Made by a program: the position numbers and the translations under genes | Source of the DNA: Candidatus Poribacteria bacterium | GTDB lineage: Bacteria > Poribacteria > WGA-4E > WGA-3G | Assembly (NCBI GenBank): GCA_022828145.1 | Contig: JAJEJA010000081.1 | Span: 1 to 57,344, forward strand | Direction of reading: 5' to 3' | DNA length: 57,344 nt | Part shown: positions 36,227-44,929 of the stretch, piece by piece | Numbering within the stretch: the stretch's first letter is position 1 | Layout: every line of letters starts with the position of its first letter | The notes under the pieces: model-generated | Told to the model about the DNA's origin: nothing | Seen by the model: only the letters and a program-made list of their open reading frames with translations | Databases searched by the model: none

Positions 36227-36361
36227 TATAGTAAATTATGTAAATAAGTTTACATATATTCTGTAGGAGCGATCTCCGAATCGCGACACAACCACTCATA
36301 GTCGGGAATCGGAGTTCCCTCCTACAACTCAGATGTAAAGTTAATTGTAAAATCCACTATA
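36227..36361. mobile_element. MITE-like element with TATAGT termini
   Basis: 135 bp. Termini TATAGTAAATTATGTAAATA and, inverted, TATAGTGGATTTTACAATTA; inner TTTACAT/ATGTAAA. Centre holds GTAGGAGCGATCTCCGAATC (36263-) and GTCGGGAATCGGAGTTCCCT (36301-). The left 60 bp recur at 57268-57328. TA at each end may be the target duplication as for Tc1/IS630-type elements (inference). Confidence 0.75.
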
Positions 36362-36453
36362 AGTAGCTTTAGGAAAGACCCATTTTTTGTTTGAATGTGA
36401 ATTACGATATTTGAATTAGGGTTATTATACAGAATTTTATTACCAAAAAACCA

Positions 36454-37593
36454 TTAAAAATTTTGTCCAATAGAAAATGTATAAACTGAAGTACCTTGTG
36501 TTATGCGCAGACGTTCTTTATTAGAAACATTTGGCTTGAACTGCGGTGTACGGGAAGCGTTAATTAGAAAGTTGCCGATCCGGAATCCTAATCCTAAACA
36601 GAGACCTTCCATCACCCAAACCCTATCTTCCATCTCCACTGAAGAATCTGCTATAGTCGTAACTGGCATAACTGGTAAGTAACGTTGATCAGTATCTCTA
36701 AGATATCCGATTCTACCACCAAGACGATCGCGATACCATATTTCTGCTCCAACGTTCGTTCTGATACCGTCAGCAAAAGGTGGATGAAAATCTAATCCAA
36801 TCCGAAGTGAAAAGTCTGTAATCTCACGTTTATAGGCAACGCCAAATATAACATCGCGGTTGATCTCATCAGGAACTGTCGAATCTGAAAATGATAGTCC
36901 GTTACTTAAATTACGAAGGACTACACCTACTTGAAGTGTCTCCCCGACTTTTTGAATCAAACCTACATTATACGAATAGCCGCGACCAAAATGTTCAGTA
37001 CCCGATTCGTCTGTGATCTTTGAACGTATCCACTTTGCATCAATGCCGATGACTGTCCCTTCAATGAATTCTAACCCGTAACCTAACCCTGTTGCAAGAT
37101 TATTTTCTGGAAAGCTGTTAAGAGCTTTACCTTCATGGTTGACACGACGGAATTGTCCGTCATGTCCTGTAGCAACTGCAACACCCAAAGTCCCAAATTT
37201 GCCAAACGGAAACACCCAATTCACTGTTTCAATACCCGACGCCTGATGATCATATTGACTATAATCCTCATAGTTGTTACTGATATTCGGTTTAGCAACT
37301 ATGGCAACCGTACGAGGAAAACGTGCCATGTGAATAACATATTGATTGTCATCAATAACACCTATTCCAGCGGGATTAGTTCCAATTGCCTTGGCTCCCG
37401 CTGTTGACGCAGCAAAACTTCCACCCATTCCCCGGTGTTCTGCCCCCAACATTAACTTAAGGAATCTGTCTGCATCGGATGTCATTGCAGCGTTTTCCGC
37501 ATGCCCAAGCGTATGAAACTGATAGAACAGACCAACCAATAGAAATAAAAGTATGTATTGTGTAGCGTAAATCCTATTCTGCAATAATCTCAC
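36454..37593 (-). CDS. PorV/PorQ-like outer-membrane beta-barrel protein
   Basis: 379 residues. Signal peptide about 1-32 (YILLFLLVGLFYQFHTLGHA before ENA). Mature N-terminus has LMLGAEHRGMGGSFAASTAGAKAIGTNPAGIGVID, typical of the PorV/PorQ/UPF0164 family of FadL-like barrels, followed by alternating strands and a C-terminal phenylalanine (SIGQNF), as in outer-membrane proteins. PorV helps the type IX secretion system; several proteins in this window carry a FlgD/type-A-sorting-like C-terminus. GTG start, 3 nt after the acpS stop, so last gene of the ftsH operon. Confidence 0.8.
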   Translation of the reverse strand: MRLLQNRIYATQYILLFLLVGLFYQFHTLGHAENAAMTSDADRFLKLMLGAEHRGMGGSFAASTAGAKAIGTNPAGIGVIDDNQYVIHMARFPRTVAIVAKPNISNNYEDYSQYDHQASGIETVNWVFPFGKFGTLGVAVATGHDGQFRRVNHEGKALNSFPENNLATGLGYGLEFIEGTVIGIDAKWIRSKITDESGTEHFGRGYSYNVGLIQKVGETLQVGVVLRNLSNGLSFSDSTVPDEINRDVIFGVAYKREITDFSLRIGLDFHPPFADGIRTNVGAEIWYRDRLGGRIGYLRDTDQRYLPVMPVTTIADSSVEMEDRVWVMEGLCLGLGFRIGNFLINASRTPQFKPNVSNKERLRITQGTSVYTFSIGQNF

Positions 37594-37596
37594 CCT

Positions 37597-38004
37597 TTAG
37601 TTATGATTTTCAATTGATGAACACAGCGTTACTTGTGCGACTGCATATTCCATAGCATGCGACATACTAACGTAGGTTGAGACAACACGAAGTTGATCTG
37701 CATGCTCCTTCACCTTACCACGTAAAACAAGGAACGGTTTTCCTAAGTCATCTGAACAGACTTCTACATCCTGCCAATACATTCCAACTGTCAAACCGGT
37801 TCCGAGTGCTTTGAAAGTTGCTTCTTTTGCAGCAAACCTTGCTGCGAGTCTTTCATAACGGGATGATGTATGACCACAATAACTTAGTTCCTGGGATGTA
37901 TAGACACGTTGTTCAAACCGATCTCCCCAGCGTAACGAGAGATGTTTTATGCGCGCTATCTCAATGATATCTATGCCAATTCCCTGGATCTTTTCTTGAA
38001 TCAT
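37597..38004 (-). CDS. acpS: Holo-[acyl-carrier-protein] synthase
   Basis: 135 residues, normal. Transfers 4'-phosphopantetheine from CoA to acyl carrier protein. Seen: GIGIDIIEIARI (magnesium-binding D), RFAAKEATFKALGTG (E and K of the active site), and SMSHAMEYAVAQV near the end. ATG overlaps the folP stop by 4 nt. Confidence 0.94.
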   Translation of the reverse strand: MIQEKIQGIGIDIIEIARIKHLSLRWGDRFEQRVYTSQELSYCGHTSSRYERLAARFAAKEATFKALGTGLTVGMYWQDVEVCSDDLGKPFLVLRGKVKEHADQLRVVSTYVSMSHAMEYAVAQVTLCSSIENHN

Positions 38005-38855
38005 AAGTTTATTGATTCACACTCCTTTGTACGATAAAGAACATCTATCATCTTTACCGCACGCGAGACTGCTTTCACATCATGCACGCGCACAATATCA
38101 GCGCCCTGTACTATCGACCAACATACAGTGGCTATCGTACCTTCAACTCTATCCGTAACAGGTAAATCTAATAGTTTGCCGATAAACGACTTGCGTGAAG
38201 TGCCAATCAATATCGGTCTATTTAGTTGTTTAAATACCGATAGTTTCTTCAGTATTTGTATATTTTGTTCAGTAGTTTTTCCGAAACCGATACCTGGATC
38301 TATAATGATTCTGTTAGGTTCAATACCTTTGTCTACCGACCTATCAATCCAATTTTCTAAATTATCGTAAATGTTCTTGACAACATCTCCATAGAATGGT
38401 GATTGTTGCATTGTCCTGGGTGTACCCTTCATGTGCATCAGAATTACACCTGCATCCATTTCTGCTGCAACATCAGCCATTGCAGAATCTCCTTGAAGAG
38501 CAGTAATATCATTGATGATATGTGCCCCAGCTTCAAGTGCTTTCTGAGCCACCTCAGCTTTCGTTGTATCTATGGAAATTGGAATATCCAGTTGCTCAGA
38601 TTTCAAGGCACGGATGACGGGTAACACCCTATTTAATTCAACATCAATTGGAACTGGTTCTGCACCAGGACGGGACGACTCACCACCGATATCAAGAATC
38701 GTTGCGCCATCTGCAACCATACTTCTGGCATGGACAATAGCGGAGTCTACCTCCAAATATGCACCACCGTCTGAGAAGGAATCAGGCGTAACATTCAATA
38801 CACCCATTATGTGGGTTGTGCCATCAATAACAAGATCTATATCTCGGCATTTCAT
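38001..38855 (-). CDS. folP: Dihydropteroate synthase
   Basis: 284 residues. Condenses 6-hydroxymethyl-dihydropterin pyrophosphate with p-aminobenzoate in folate synthesis. Seen: [88 protein letters not shown]. All pterin and sulphonamide-site motifs are intact. Start overlaps the ftsH stop by 4 nt, the gene order also found in enterobacteria. Confidence 0.97.
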   Translation of the reverse strand: MKCRDIDLVIDGTTHIMGVLNVTPDSFSDGGAYLEVDSAIVHARSMVADGATILDIGGESSRPGAEPVPIDVELNRVLPVIRALKSEQLDIPISIDTTKAEVAQKALEAGAHIINDITALQGDSAMADVAAEMDAGVILMHMKGTPRTMQQSPFYGDVVKNIYDNLENWIDRSVDKGIEPNRIIIDPGIGFGKTTEQNIQILKKLSVFKQLNRPILIGTSRKSFIGKLLDLPVTDRVEGTIATVCWSIVQGADIVRVHDVKAVSRAVKMIDVLYRTKECESINL

Positions 38856-40810
38856 GTAAGGGGTTTAGTTGGTAATTGTGGTCGGGGACCAAGGATCTCT
38901 TCAATTTCCTCGGTAATTAATGTTTCGCGTTCTAATAGCGCATCAGCGAGCAGTTTCAGGCCGTCAAGATTTGTCTCTATGATCTCTTTCGCCTTTTCGT
39001 AGCACTCCATAACGATGTCGTAAACGGCTTTATCAATTGCGATTGCTGTCTCTTCGCTGTAATCTTTGTGAACGGCAAGTTCTTTACCGAGGAATATCTG
39101 TTCATCTCGCCTACCGAAAGTCAGCGGTCCTAAGGGACTCATACCCCATTGTGTAACCATGCGTCGAGCAAGATGTGTTGCTTGTTCAAAATCGTTTTGT
39201 GCCCCAGTCGTCTGTTCACCAAAGATAATCTCTTCAGCAACACGCCCCCCCAGAGCAAAGATAATATGTGCAAGCAAACGCTGCCTGTTCATATTATGTC
39301 GTTCTTCAAGCGGTAACATAGCCGTGACACCGAGCGCTCTACCACGCGGAACGATCGTACATTTATAGTTCGGATCGCTTTCTGGCACAAAATGTAACAT
39401 CAAGGCATGTCCTGCCTCATGAAAGGCAGTGTTCCGTCTCTCTTCATCACTTATGACAAGACTACGACGTTCCGGTCCCATCAAGACGCGGTCTTTAGCT
39501 TCATCAAAGCAACTCATGTCAATGTCTTCTTTATCCTGTCTCGCTGCAAGTAGAGCTGCTTCGTTAGCCATGTTTTTTAGGTCAGCACCGGAAAAACCAG
39601 GGGTTGCTTTGGCTAATATTTCCAAGTTCACATCGTCAGAGAGTTTATACGGTTCTTTGGTGTGAACACCAAGAATTGCTTGTCTACCACGCACATCTGG
39701 CAAGTCTACTATAATCTGTCTGTCAAATCTTCCAGGACGTAATAGGGCGGGATCAAGCACATCGGGACGGTTTGTCGCTGCAATCAGGATTACACCTTCG
39801 GATGCTTCAAAACCCTGCATCTCAACAAGGAGTTGATTGAGAGTCTGTTCACGTTCATCGTGACCGCCACCGATACCAGCACCGCGATGACGACCAACTG
39901 CATCAAGCTCATCAATGAAAATTATACAAGGCGCATTCTTCTTGCCATTTTCAAATAGGTCTCTCACCCGTGATGCCCCGACACCAACAAACATCTCAAC
40001 AAAATCGGAACCGCTGATAGTAAAAAATGGAACGTCCGCCTCTCCCGCTACTGCTTGCGCCAACATTGTTTTACCGGTTCCAGGGGGGCCAACCAACAAG
40101 ACACCTTTAGGAATAGTACCACCCAATCTTTCAAACTTATCAGGTGCTTTAAGGAACTGTATTATCTCCTCTAAAGCTTCCTTCGCCTCATCCACACCAG
40201 CAACATCCTCAAAAGTAATCTTCTTACCTGTCTCGGTATGCAAACGAGCCCGACTTTTACCGAATGAAAGCGCACGATTACCACTCCCTTGCATCTGACG
40301 TGAGAGGAAAATCATCAACCCAAGAAATATTAATAGAGGTACTATTGTTGTCCCAAAGACAAGCAACCACTCAGAAAAATTTGACGAAGGATCAACAGTA
40401 TAGTCAATGTCCGCATCGTCAAGTTTTTCTTGTAGTTTGTAGTCATCATTTACATCACGACTTGTTTTAAAATCACCTTTCCACTTTTCCGGTAAGATTA
40501 TGTCTTTCTTATTAAGTTTTTCTCTAACAGATTCTATATATATTTCGCGAAACTTACCTTTGATGGATTCATTATCAATGATAAGGTAACCCTCAAAATA
40601 ATCGATTTTATTATTAGCGGTCTCATCATTACCCTTAAGGCTCTCTTTATTAATCGTAAAGATCTCTTCATTAACGTAATTATGAAAGTCTGAAGTAGCT
40701 AATTGGTGTACATGGTCGCTTCGGTTGATAAGTTGATATATAGCAACAATAACAACTAACCCCAAAATAAACCACACAAACATGTTCTTTGTGTTCTTGT
40801 TCACAACCAC
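38852..40810 (-). CDS. ftsH: ATP-dependent zinc metalloprotease FtsH
   Basis: 652 residues. Membrane-bound AAA+ protease. TM segments at about 10-27 and 148-170; Walker A GPPGTGKT at 241-248, Walker [13 protein letters not shown] near 297, arginine finger region [11 protein letters not shown], and zinc motif HEAGH at 464-468 with the downstream acidic ligand region. The frame starts with GTG at 40810 (GAGG 3 nt away) or the GTG at 40804. Heads the ftsH-folP-acpS-porin operon under the promoter at 40973-41001. Confidence 0.97.
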   Translation of the reverse strand: MVVNKNTKNMFVWFILGLVVIVAIYQLINRSDHVHQLATSDFHNYVNEEIFTINKESLKGNDETANNKIDYFEGYLIIDNESIKGKFREIYIESVREKLNKKDIILPEKWKGDFKTSRDVNDDYKLQEKLDDADIDYTVDPSSNFSEWLLVFGTTIVPLLIFLGLMIFLSRQMQGSGNRALSFGKSRARLHTETGKKITFEDVAGVDEAKEALEEIIQFLKAPDKFERLGGTIPKGVLLVGPPGTGKTMLAQAVAGEADVPFFTISGSDFVEMFVGVGASRVRDLFENGKKNAPCIIFIDELDAVGRHRGAGIGGGHDEREQTLNQLLVEMQGFEASEGVILIAATNRPDVLDPALLRPGRFDRQIIVDLPDVRGRQAILGVHTKEPYKLSDDVNLEILAKATPGFSGADLKNMANEAALLAARQDKEDIDMSCFDEAKDRVLMGPERRSLVISDEERRNTAFHEAGHALMLHFVPESDPNYKCTIVPRGRALGVTAMLPLEERHNMNRQRLLAHIIFALGGRVAEEIIFGEQTTGAQNDFEQATHLARRMVTQWGMSPLGPLTFGRRDEQIFLGKELAVHKDYSEETAIAIDKAVYDIVMECYEKAKEIIETNLDGLKLLADALLERETLITEEIEEILGPRPQLPTKPLT

Positions 40811-40972
40811 TTGCCTCGTTTTCTATATAACATGCTTTGAACTATGAAAGATGCTGCAGACGATCCATACAGTAAGGAAAGATACACGAATTTAGCATGC
40901 TTTAGCATTCTTCTGTAATTTTCTGCTTGTTCCAAATTCCAATTCAATTGTGTATTTTATACTTTTTTCTAA

Positions 40973-41001
40973 ATTATAACACACATTCAATCAAATATCA
41001 A
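40973..41001 (-). promoter_or_regulatory. Promoter of the ftsH operon
   Basis: Minus strand TTGATA (41001-40996), 17 nt, TATAAT (40978-40973). Predicted leader of about 155 nt before the GTG. Confidence 0.72.
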
Positions 41002-41064
41002 CTGAATTTGGCAATTTATAAGGATTGCAAATTCTCATAAGACCTTAAATTGAATATAAATCTA

Positions 41065-41073
41065 TGCTATAAT
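41065..41073 (+). promoter_or_regulatory. Extended -10 promoter of the nitroreductase gene
   Basis: TGCTATAAT, a TGn-extended -10 with consensus hexamer at 41068-41073; no good -35 upstream. Start of transcription near 41080, about 75 nt before the TTG codon. Confidence 0.55.
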
Positions 41074-41155
41074 GGTTCTCATAGGACTTACGCGTTTTGC
41101 CCGTTTTCAGATATTAAAGTGTATGTAGTGTTCGAAAAGTCATTGGAGGCTTAAA

Positions 41156-41974
41156 TTGAAGGTATATAATGCAATAATCCACCGTCGTAGTTACCGAGGA
41201 AAATTTCAAGATCGTCCTATTGATGATGCTGATTTGGATAGAATCATTGAAGCAGCAAGATGGACACCTTCACCCTTTAATGTTCAACCTTGGGAGTTAG
41301 TGTTCATTAAAGATCAGAATGGTAAGGACATACTTGCAAATATGACAGAACAAGCAATCCTGAAACAGTTCAAGGATACGCAATTCTTAGATGAGAACAG
41401 TCAATGGATGCGACTTAATGAAGCGGAATGGACAGAACAGGGTGATGGCGTTCTGCTAACAGACCATGTGAATCTACCGCAATTGATCCAAAATGCTCCC
41501 GAGAAATTCACTCAGAATATCCTAAGAATTCTGCTAAATTACGCAAAACCACTATCATTTTTAGGGTATATCGGATTAGGTAAATTGCCTGCACAAGATA
41601 TCGCTACACAAGTTCGGGAAACACCAGTGCTACTCCTCATCACAATGAACAAACGTCGGCAACCCCCAGGAGAAGGTGCTACACGATGGATGTGGTTAAG
41701 TATGGGGATGCTAATTCAAAATATACTCCTCGCAGCTACATCTATCAACATCGGTGTTCAATTCGTGAGTGCTCCTTTAGAATCTCAGAAAGACCGAACA
41801 CAGATTCAGCAACATTTCAACATACCGGATTATCTTGAGGTGATAACGTTACTGAGAATGGGTTATATGAAAACTGCGAAAAGCAATTCTGTCAGGTTAG
41901 AGCCTAATGCGTTCGTTCACTATGAGAAATACACAAGGCAGGAAGAAAATAAACCTAACACACATGACGGATAA
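41156..41974 (+). CDS. Nitroreductase-family FMN oxidoreductase
   Basis: 272 residues. TTG start at 41156 supported by GGAGG at 41145-41149. N-terminal HRRSYRGKFQDRPIDDADLDRIIEAARWTPSPFNVQPWELVFI is typical of the nitroreductase FMN-binding fold (RRS contacts phosphate; PSxxNxQPW); GEGATRWMWLSMGMLIQNILLAATSI forms the dimer helix. Longer than the usual 200 residues because of an insertion (about 75-150). Substrate unknown; may reduce quinones, flavins or iodinated compounds. Convergent with the next gene, 4 nt apart. Confidence 0.85.
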   Translation: MKVYNAIIHRRSYRGKFQDRPIDDADLDRIIEAARWTPSPFNVQPWELVFIKDQNGKDILANMTEQAILKQFKDTQFLDENSQWMRLNEAEWTEQGDGVLLTDHVNLPQLIQNAPEKFTQNILRILLNYAKPLSFLGYIGLGKLPAQDIATQVRETPVLLLITMNKRRQPPGEGATRWMWLSMGMLIQNILLAATSINIGVQFVSAPLESQKDRTQIQQHFNIPDYLEVITLLRMGYMKTAKSNSVRLEPNAFVHYEKYTRQEENKPNTHDG

Positions 41975-41978
41975 CCTA

Positions 41979-42995
41979 TCACGGCAACGATTCATTCAAT
42001 TCTTCAGGATATGCAAACAGTGCAGGTGTACCACCCGTATGCAGAAATATGACGACATCGTCGGTACTAAATCTACCTTCTTTGATATGATCTATCAAGC
42101 ATGCCATCGCCTTTGATGTGTAAACAGGATCAAGGATGATTCCTTCTGTTCTTGCGACTAATTTGAGAGCTGCGATACCTTCAGGTGTGAGGTGTCCGTA
42201 AGCTTCACCTATATAATCATCTGTATTGATTATATCTTCATCGTTCACCATTGTATCAAGTTGGAGAATTGCAGCAGCAGAATTTGCAGCATCGCGAATT
42301 CTATTAATTTTACCTTCCCAATGTATAGGAGCACAAGCATAAGGTTTGAGTTTCATACCCAAGGATTTTGTACCCAATACTAAACCAGATTGCGTGCCAC
42401 CCACGGAGGACGTATAAATCCAATCCGCATCAATTCCTAATTCTGTTTGCTGTTCATGGATTTCTGCAATACACCAAGCAAATGCTACAGCCGCCAGAGC
42501 AGTGGATCGCGGTGATGTTACGACATAAGGCTTTAATCCATCAGCTTTTAGTTTCTCAGCAAGATTGATTTTAAACGCCTCTAACTTCGGTCCAAATGGA
42601 ACATCAACGAATTCAACATCCGCACCGGTCAAATAGTCTAATAGTACATTCCCCTGTACGACACTCTTTGGGTCGCGTGCAAGACGGAGATAACACTTCA
42701 AACCAAGTTTACTACAAGCTGCGGCGGTTTGTCTACAGTGGTTAGATTGGGAGGCAGCACCATGCACAATTGTATCAGCACCTTGGGATACACCTTCACC
42801 GATAGTAAAGGTCAGCTGTCTAACCTTGTTACCTCCGAATGCTAATCCGGAACAATCCTCACGTTTCATGAAGATTTGGGGACCGCCAAGCGTTTCGGAT
42901 AAACGTGGACATGCCTCTAAAGGTGTAGGAAAATGACCAATGTTAACTTGAGGGACACGCGTAATACGTTGAAGAAGTTCCTGTCTGGTAAGCAC
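41979..42995 (-). CDS. D-cysteine desulfhydrase / ACC deaminase-like PLP enzyme
   Basis: 338 residues, fold type II PLP enzyme. LAFGGNKVRQL contains the PLP lysine K57; HGAASQSNHCRQTAAACSKLGLKCYL and TSSVGGTQSGLVLG (phosphate-binding loop) follow, ending with FLHTGGTPALFAYPEEL. These match D-cysteine desulfhydrase (DcyD/YedO) and ACC deaminase; the exact substrate cannot be told from sequence. GTG start, 3 nt after the stop of the upstream gene, so cotranscribed. Confidence 0.85.
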   Translation of the reverse strand: MLTRQELLQRITRVPQVNIGHFPTPLEACPRLSETLGGPQIFMKREDCSGLAFGGNKVRQLTFTIGEGVSQGADTIVHGAASQSNHCRQTAAACSKLGLKCYLRLARDPKSVVQGNVLLDYLTGADVEFVDVPFGPKLEAFKINLAEKLKADGLKPYVVTSPRSTALAAVAFAWCIAEIHEQQTELGIDADWIYTSSVGGTQSGLVLGTKSLGMKLKPYACAPIHWEGKINRIRDAANSAAAILQLDTMVNDEDIINTDDYIGEAYGHLTPEGIAALKLVARTEGIILDPVYTSKAMACLIDHIKEGRFSTDDVVIFLHTGGTPALFAYPEELNESLP

Positions 42996-42998
42996 AAA

Positions 42999-44603
42999 CT
43001 ACTCCGCTTGAATCACAATTGCATTTTGGACAACCCGTTTCCCATCTTTTGTCTGCAGACCTGGCAAAATGACTTCAGCCACTGTATCAGACTCCAGATC
43101 ACAATTCCGTTTCTCTTTTACATCGTGATATTCAGGGGAAACCTTCGTTTTACCTGGTTCAATCGGTATGATTTCATACTCAACTAAATCAAGAAACCAA
43201 TTCAACCTTGATTGAACAGAAGGTAGATCACTGTATTTAGCGACCGCAAAAAAGAGTTTGTCACGTATAAATTCAAGTAAGAACTTTTTGAAAACAGGTA
43301 TTCTTACCTTTTCTGCATGCTGCTGTTCAAGTGTAGCTAACTTCTCAGAGAATCGTTTAAGGTAACTATCACAGTCTTCTTGAATGTTCATCAGATCTTG
43401 ATCTGTCATCGCTGTGCGATCAGGAAACAGTGTGGGAGAGGGTGCCTGCATCCCTCTTGTCTGTTTCAACGTATGCTTCAGTTCATCTTCAATATTCTGT
43501 AGGGATTTAGCAAGCGTCTCTTTCGTGGATTCTCGCTTCAAGGCAACTTTTTTCCAAGTACTGATTTCATTGACCATGAGATTCAGAAGAAGCACTGCAG
43601 TTTCTTCTTCATTTAATGATTCAAGATCCCAATTGTCAAGAGAAATACCATAGCCATTATTGTAATCTGATTCCAACTTTTCCAGATCTGCATGGAACTT
43701 CTCATACAGATGTCTGTTACGTTGTGTATAATATTCCTTTTTCCTATTAGAGAAGGTGAATCCAAATGTTCCTGCTAATTGTCCGAAGAAACCGTTTTTC
43801 TTACCATTCGATTTAGATCCGATGGCAGGTCGGGGTGGTATGAAAGTTGCTTGATTCTGGGACACGCTCTTCGGAAGGGATGGCACTTTGATCTTAAACT
43901 GTAGTTCAGTACTAACATTTGGTATATACTTACCTAAATAATGTTTTTTCTGATTAAGGAGACCCGGCATTTGTGCAACAGTATTAGGTATGGATGTGTT
44001 GGGTTCGTACGCTGTCTGTTTCGTAGTACTTGTCTGTTTAATCTCATTGTTTTCCGGTGTCTTACCAGCACTATTAGAACTATCAGCAAGATCCTGATGG
44101 GATGCCTCATCGTTTGAGGGGGGTTCTGAACGGGTCTCTTCACTGGTAACGACATAGTCCGTCTGAGTTTTTGATTGTGTTTCAGTTTTTTCGTTTGCAT
44201 CTTCTTTTTTTATCTGATCAGGTTCAATATTCTGTTGATGCTGTTTTTCTGAATCTGAAATCGCTTCATCTGTAGAATCATCTGCCGGTTGATTTTCTTG
44301 TATCAGTTTTAATTCCTCTAAAATCTTTTTAGTGAAAGTAGCAATTGGTTCATGATCGTCAACATAGAATGCCAATTTATATGAATGAATAACTTCTGCT
44401 GGCACGACAATGTCTTGAGCCTGTTGCGTAAGTTGGAAAGAAACCCAATTGACGCGTCCACTCAACGGTTGTTGTTGGAACATAACCCGTAAACGTCTAC
44501 CCTGTTCTGCCTTATTCATTACACTCATTACAATATGAGGGCCCTTATATGCAAAACTAACGTCAATACCCCGAAAACTACCAGTAACGCTGTTAGCAGC
44601 CAT
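42999..44603 (-). CDS. Multidomain protein with GrpE-like C-terminus
   Basis: 534 residues. N-terminal 95 residues form a beta-rich domain (GSFRGIDVSFAYKGPHIVMSV). Then about 100 residues of low-complexity Glu/Gln/Thr/Ser (residues 105-215), a predicted coiled-coil/helical part (290-470), and a C-terminal segment where PIEPGKTKVSPEYHDV ... VAEVILPGLQTKDGKRVVQNAIVI follows the pattern of the GrpE beta-wing (pG..fdp..Hea... tVaev..pGy...grvlrpa.V.V). Likely a large GrpE-related nucleotide-exchange or chaperone adaptor; no dnaK in the window. GAGGAG before the ATG is well placed. Confidence 0.6.
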   Translation of the reverse strand: MAANSVTGSFRGIDVSFAYKGPHIVMSVMNKAEQGRRLRVMFQQQPLSGRVNWVSFQLTQQAQDIVVPAEVIHSYKLAFYVDDHEPIATFTKKILEELKLIQENQPADDSTDEAISDSEKQHQQNIEPDQIKKEDANEKTETQSKTQTDYVVTSEETRSEPPSNDEASHQDLADSSNSAGKTPENNEIKQTSTTKQTAYEPNTSIPNTVAQMPGLLNQKKHYLGKYIPNVSTELQFKIKVPSLPKSVSQNQATFIPPRPAIGSKSNGKKNGFFGQLAGTFGFTFSNRKKEYYTQRNRHLYEKFHADLEKLESDYNNGYGISLDNWDLESLNEEETAVLLLNLMVNEISTWKKVALKRESTKETLAKSLQNIEDELKHTLKQTRGMQAPSPTLFPDRTAMTDQDLMNIQEDCDSYLKRFSEKLATLEQQHAEKVRIPVFKKFLLEFIRDKLFFAVAKYSDLPSVQSRLNWFLDLVEYEIIPIEPGKTKVSPEYHDVKEKRNCDLESDTVAEVILPGLQTKDGKRVVQNAIVIQAE

Positions 44604-44929
44604 CCTTAAATCTCCTCTTAATATAATCCGTGATACGCATCATGCGTTGCTGAGTCCGGATGGTAATATTGAAAATCATACTAACCTACCAAGTATGGGC
44701 AATAAAACCATCCGTAAAATCAGCAAACTTCTGAAGTTGTTTCGTTGTTTCACAAGCAATACTATCGTCCTTGAGCATACAAGATGATGGTTAAGGATTT
44801 CTCGTTAAAACACCATCTCTATATAAAAAGTTTAACGTTTACAACTAATTGTGGGTTACAGAACGCATTGCTATTACAGACGAAAAAACTCCTGAGCAAG
44901 TCATGGCAACAAGAGTTAGCATGATACAT
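44604..44929. other. Gap with a relic of a WD40 repeat
   Basis: AGTCCGGATGGTAATATTG at 44655-44673 is identical in its first 17 nt to the blade codons of the 28-repeat gene. The frame continues as LLSPDGNIENH...SMGNKTIRKIS, reminiscent of SPDGNxLASGSxDKTIRLW, then runs to a TGA at 44786. I read it as a decayed blade. The rest of the gap shows nothing. Confidence 0.4.

Larger units (their letters stand above)
40811..41155. other. Divergent regulatory region between ftsH and nitroreductase gene
   Basis: 345 nt without coding frames. Contains the ftsH promoter (40973-41001, minus) and an extended -10 for the nitroreductase gene (41065-41073, plus). AT-rich; no palindromic element. Confidence 0.6.
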
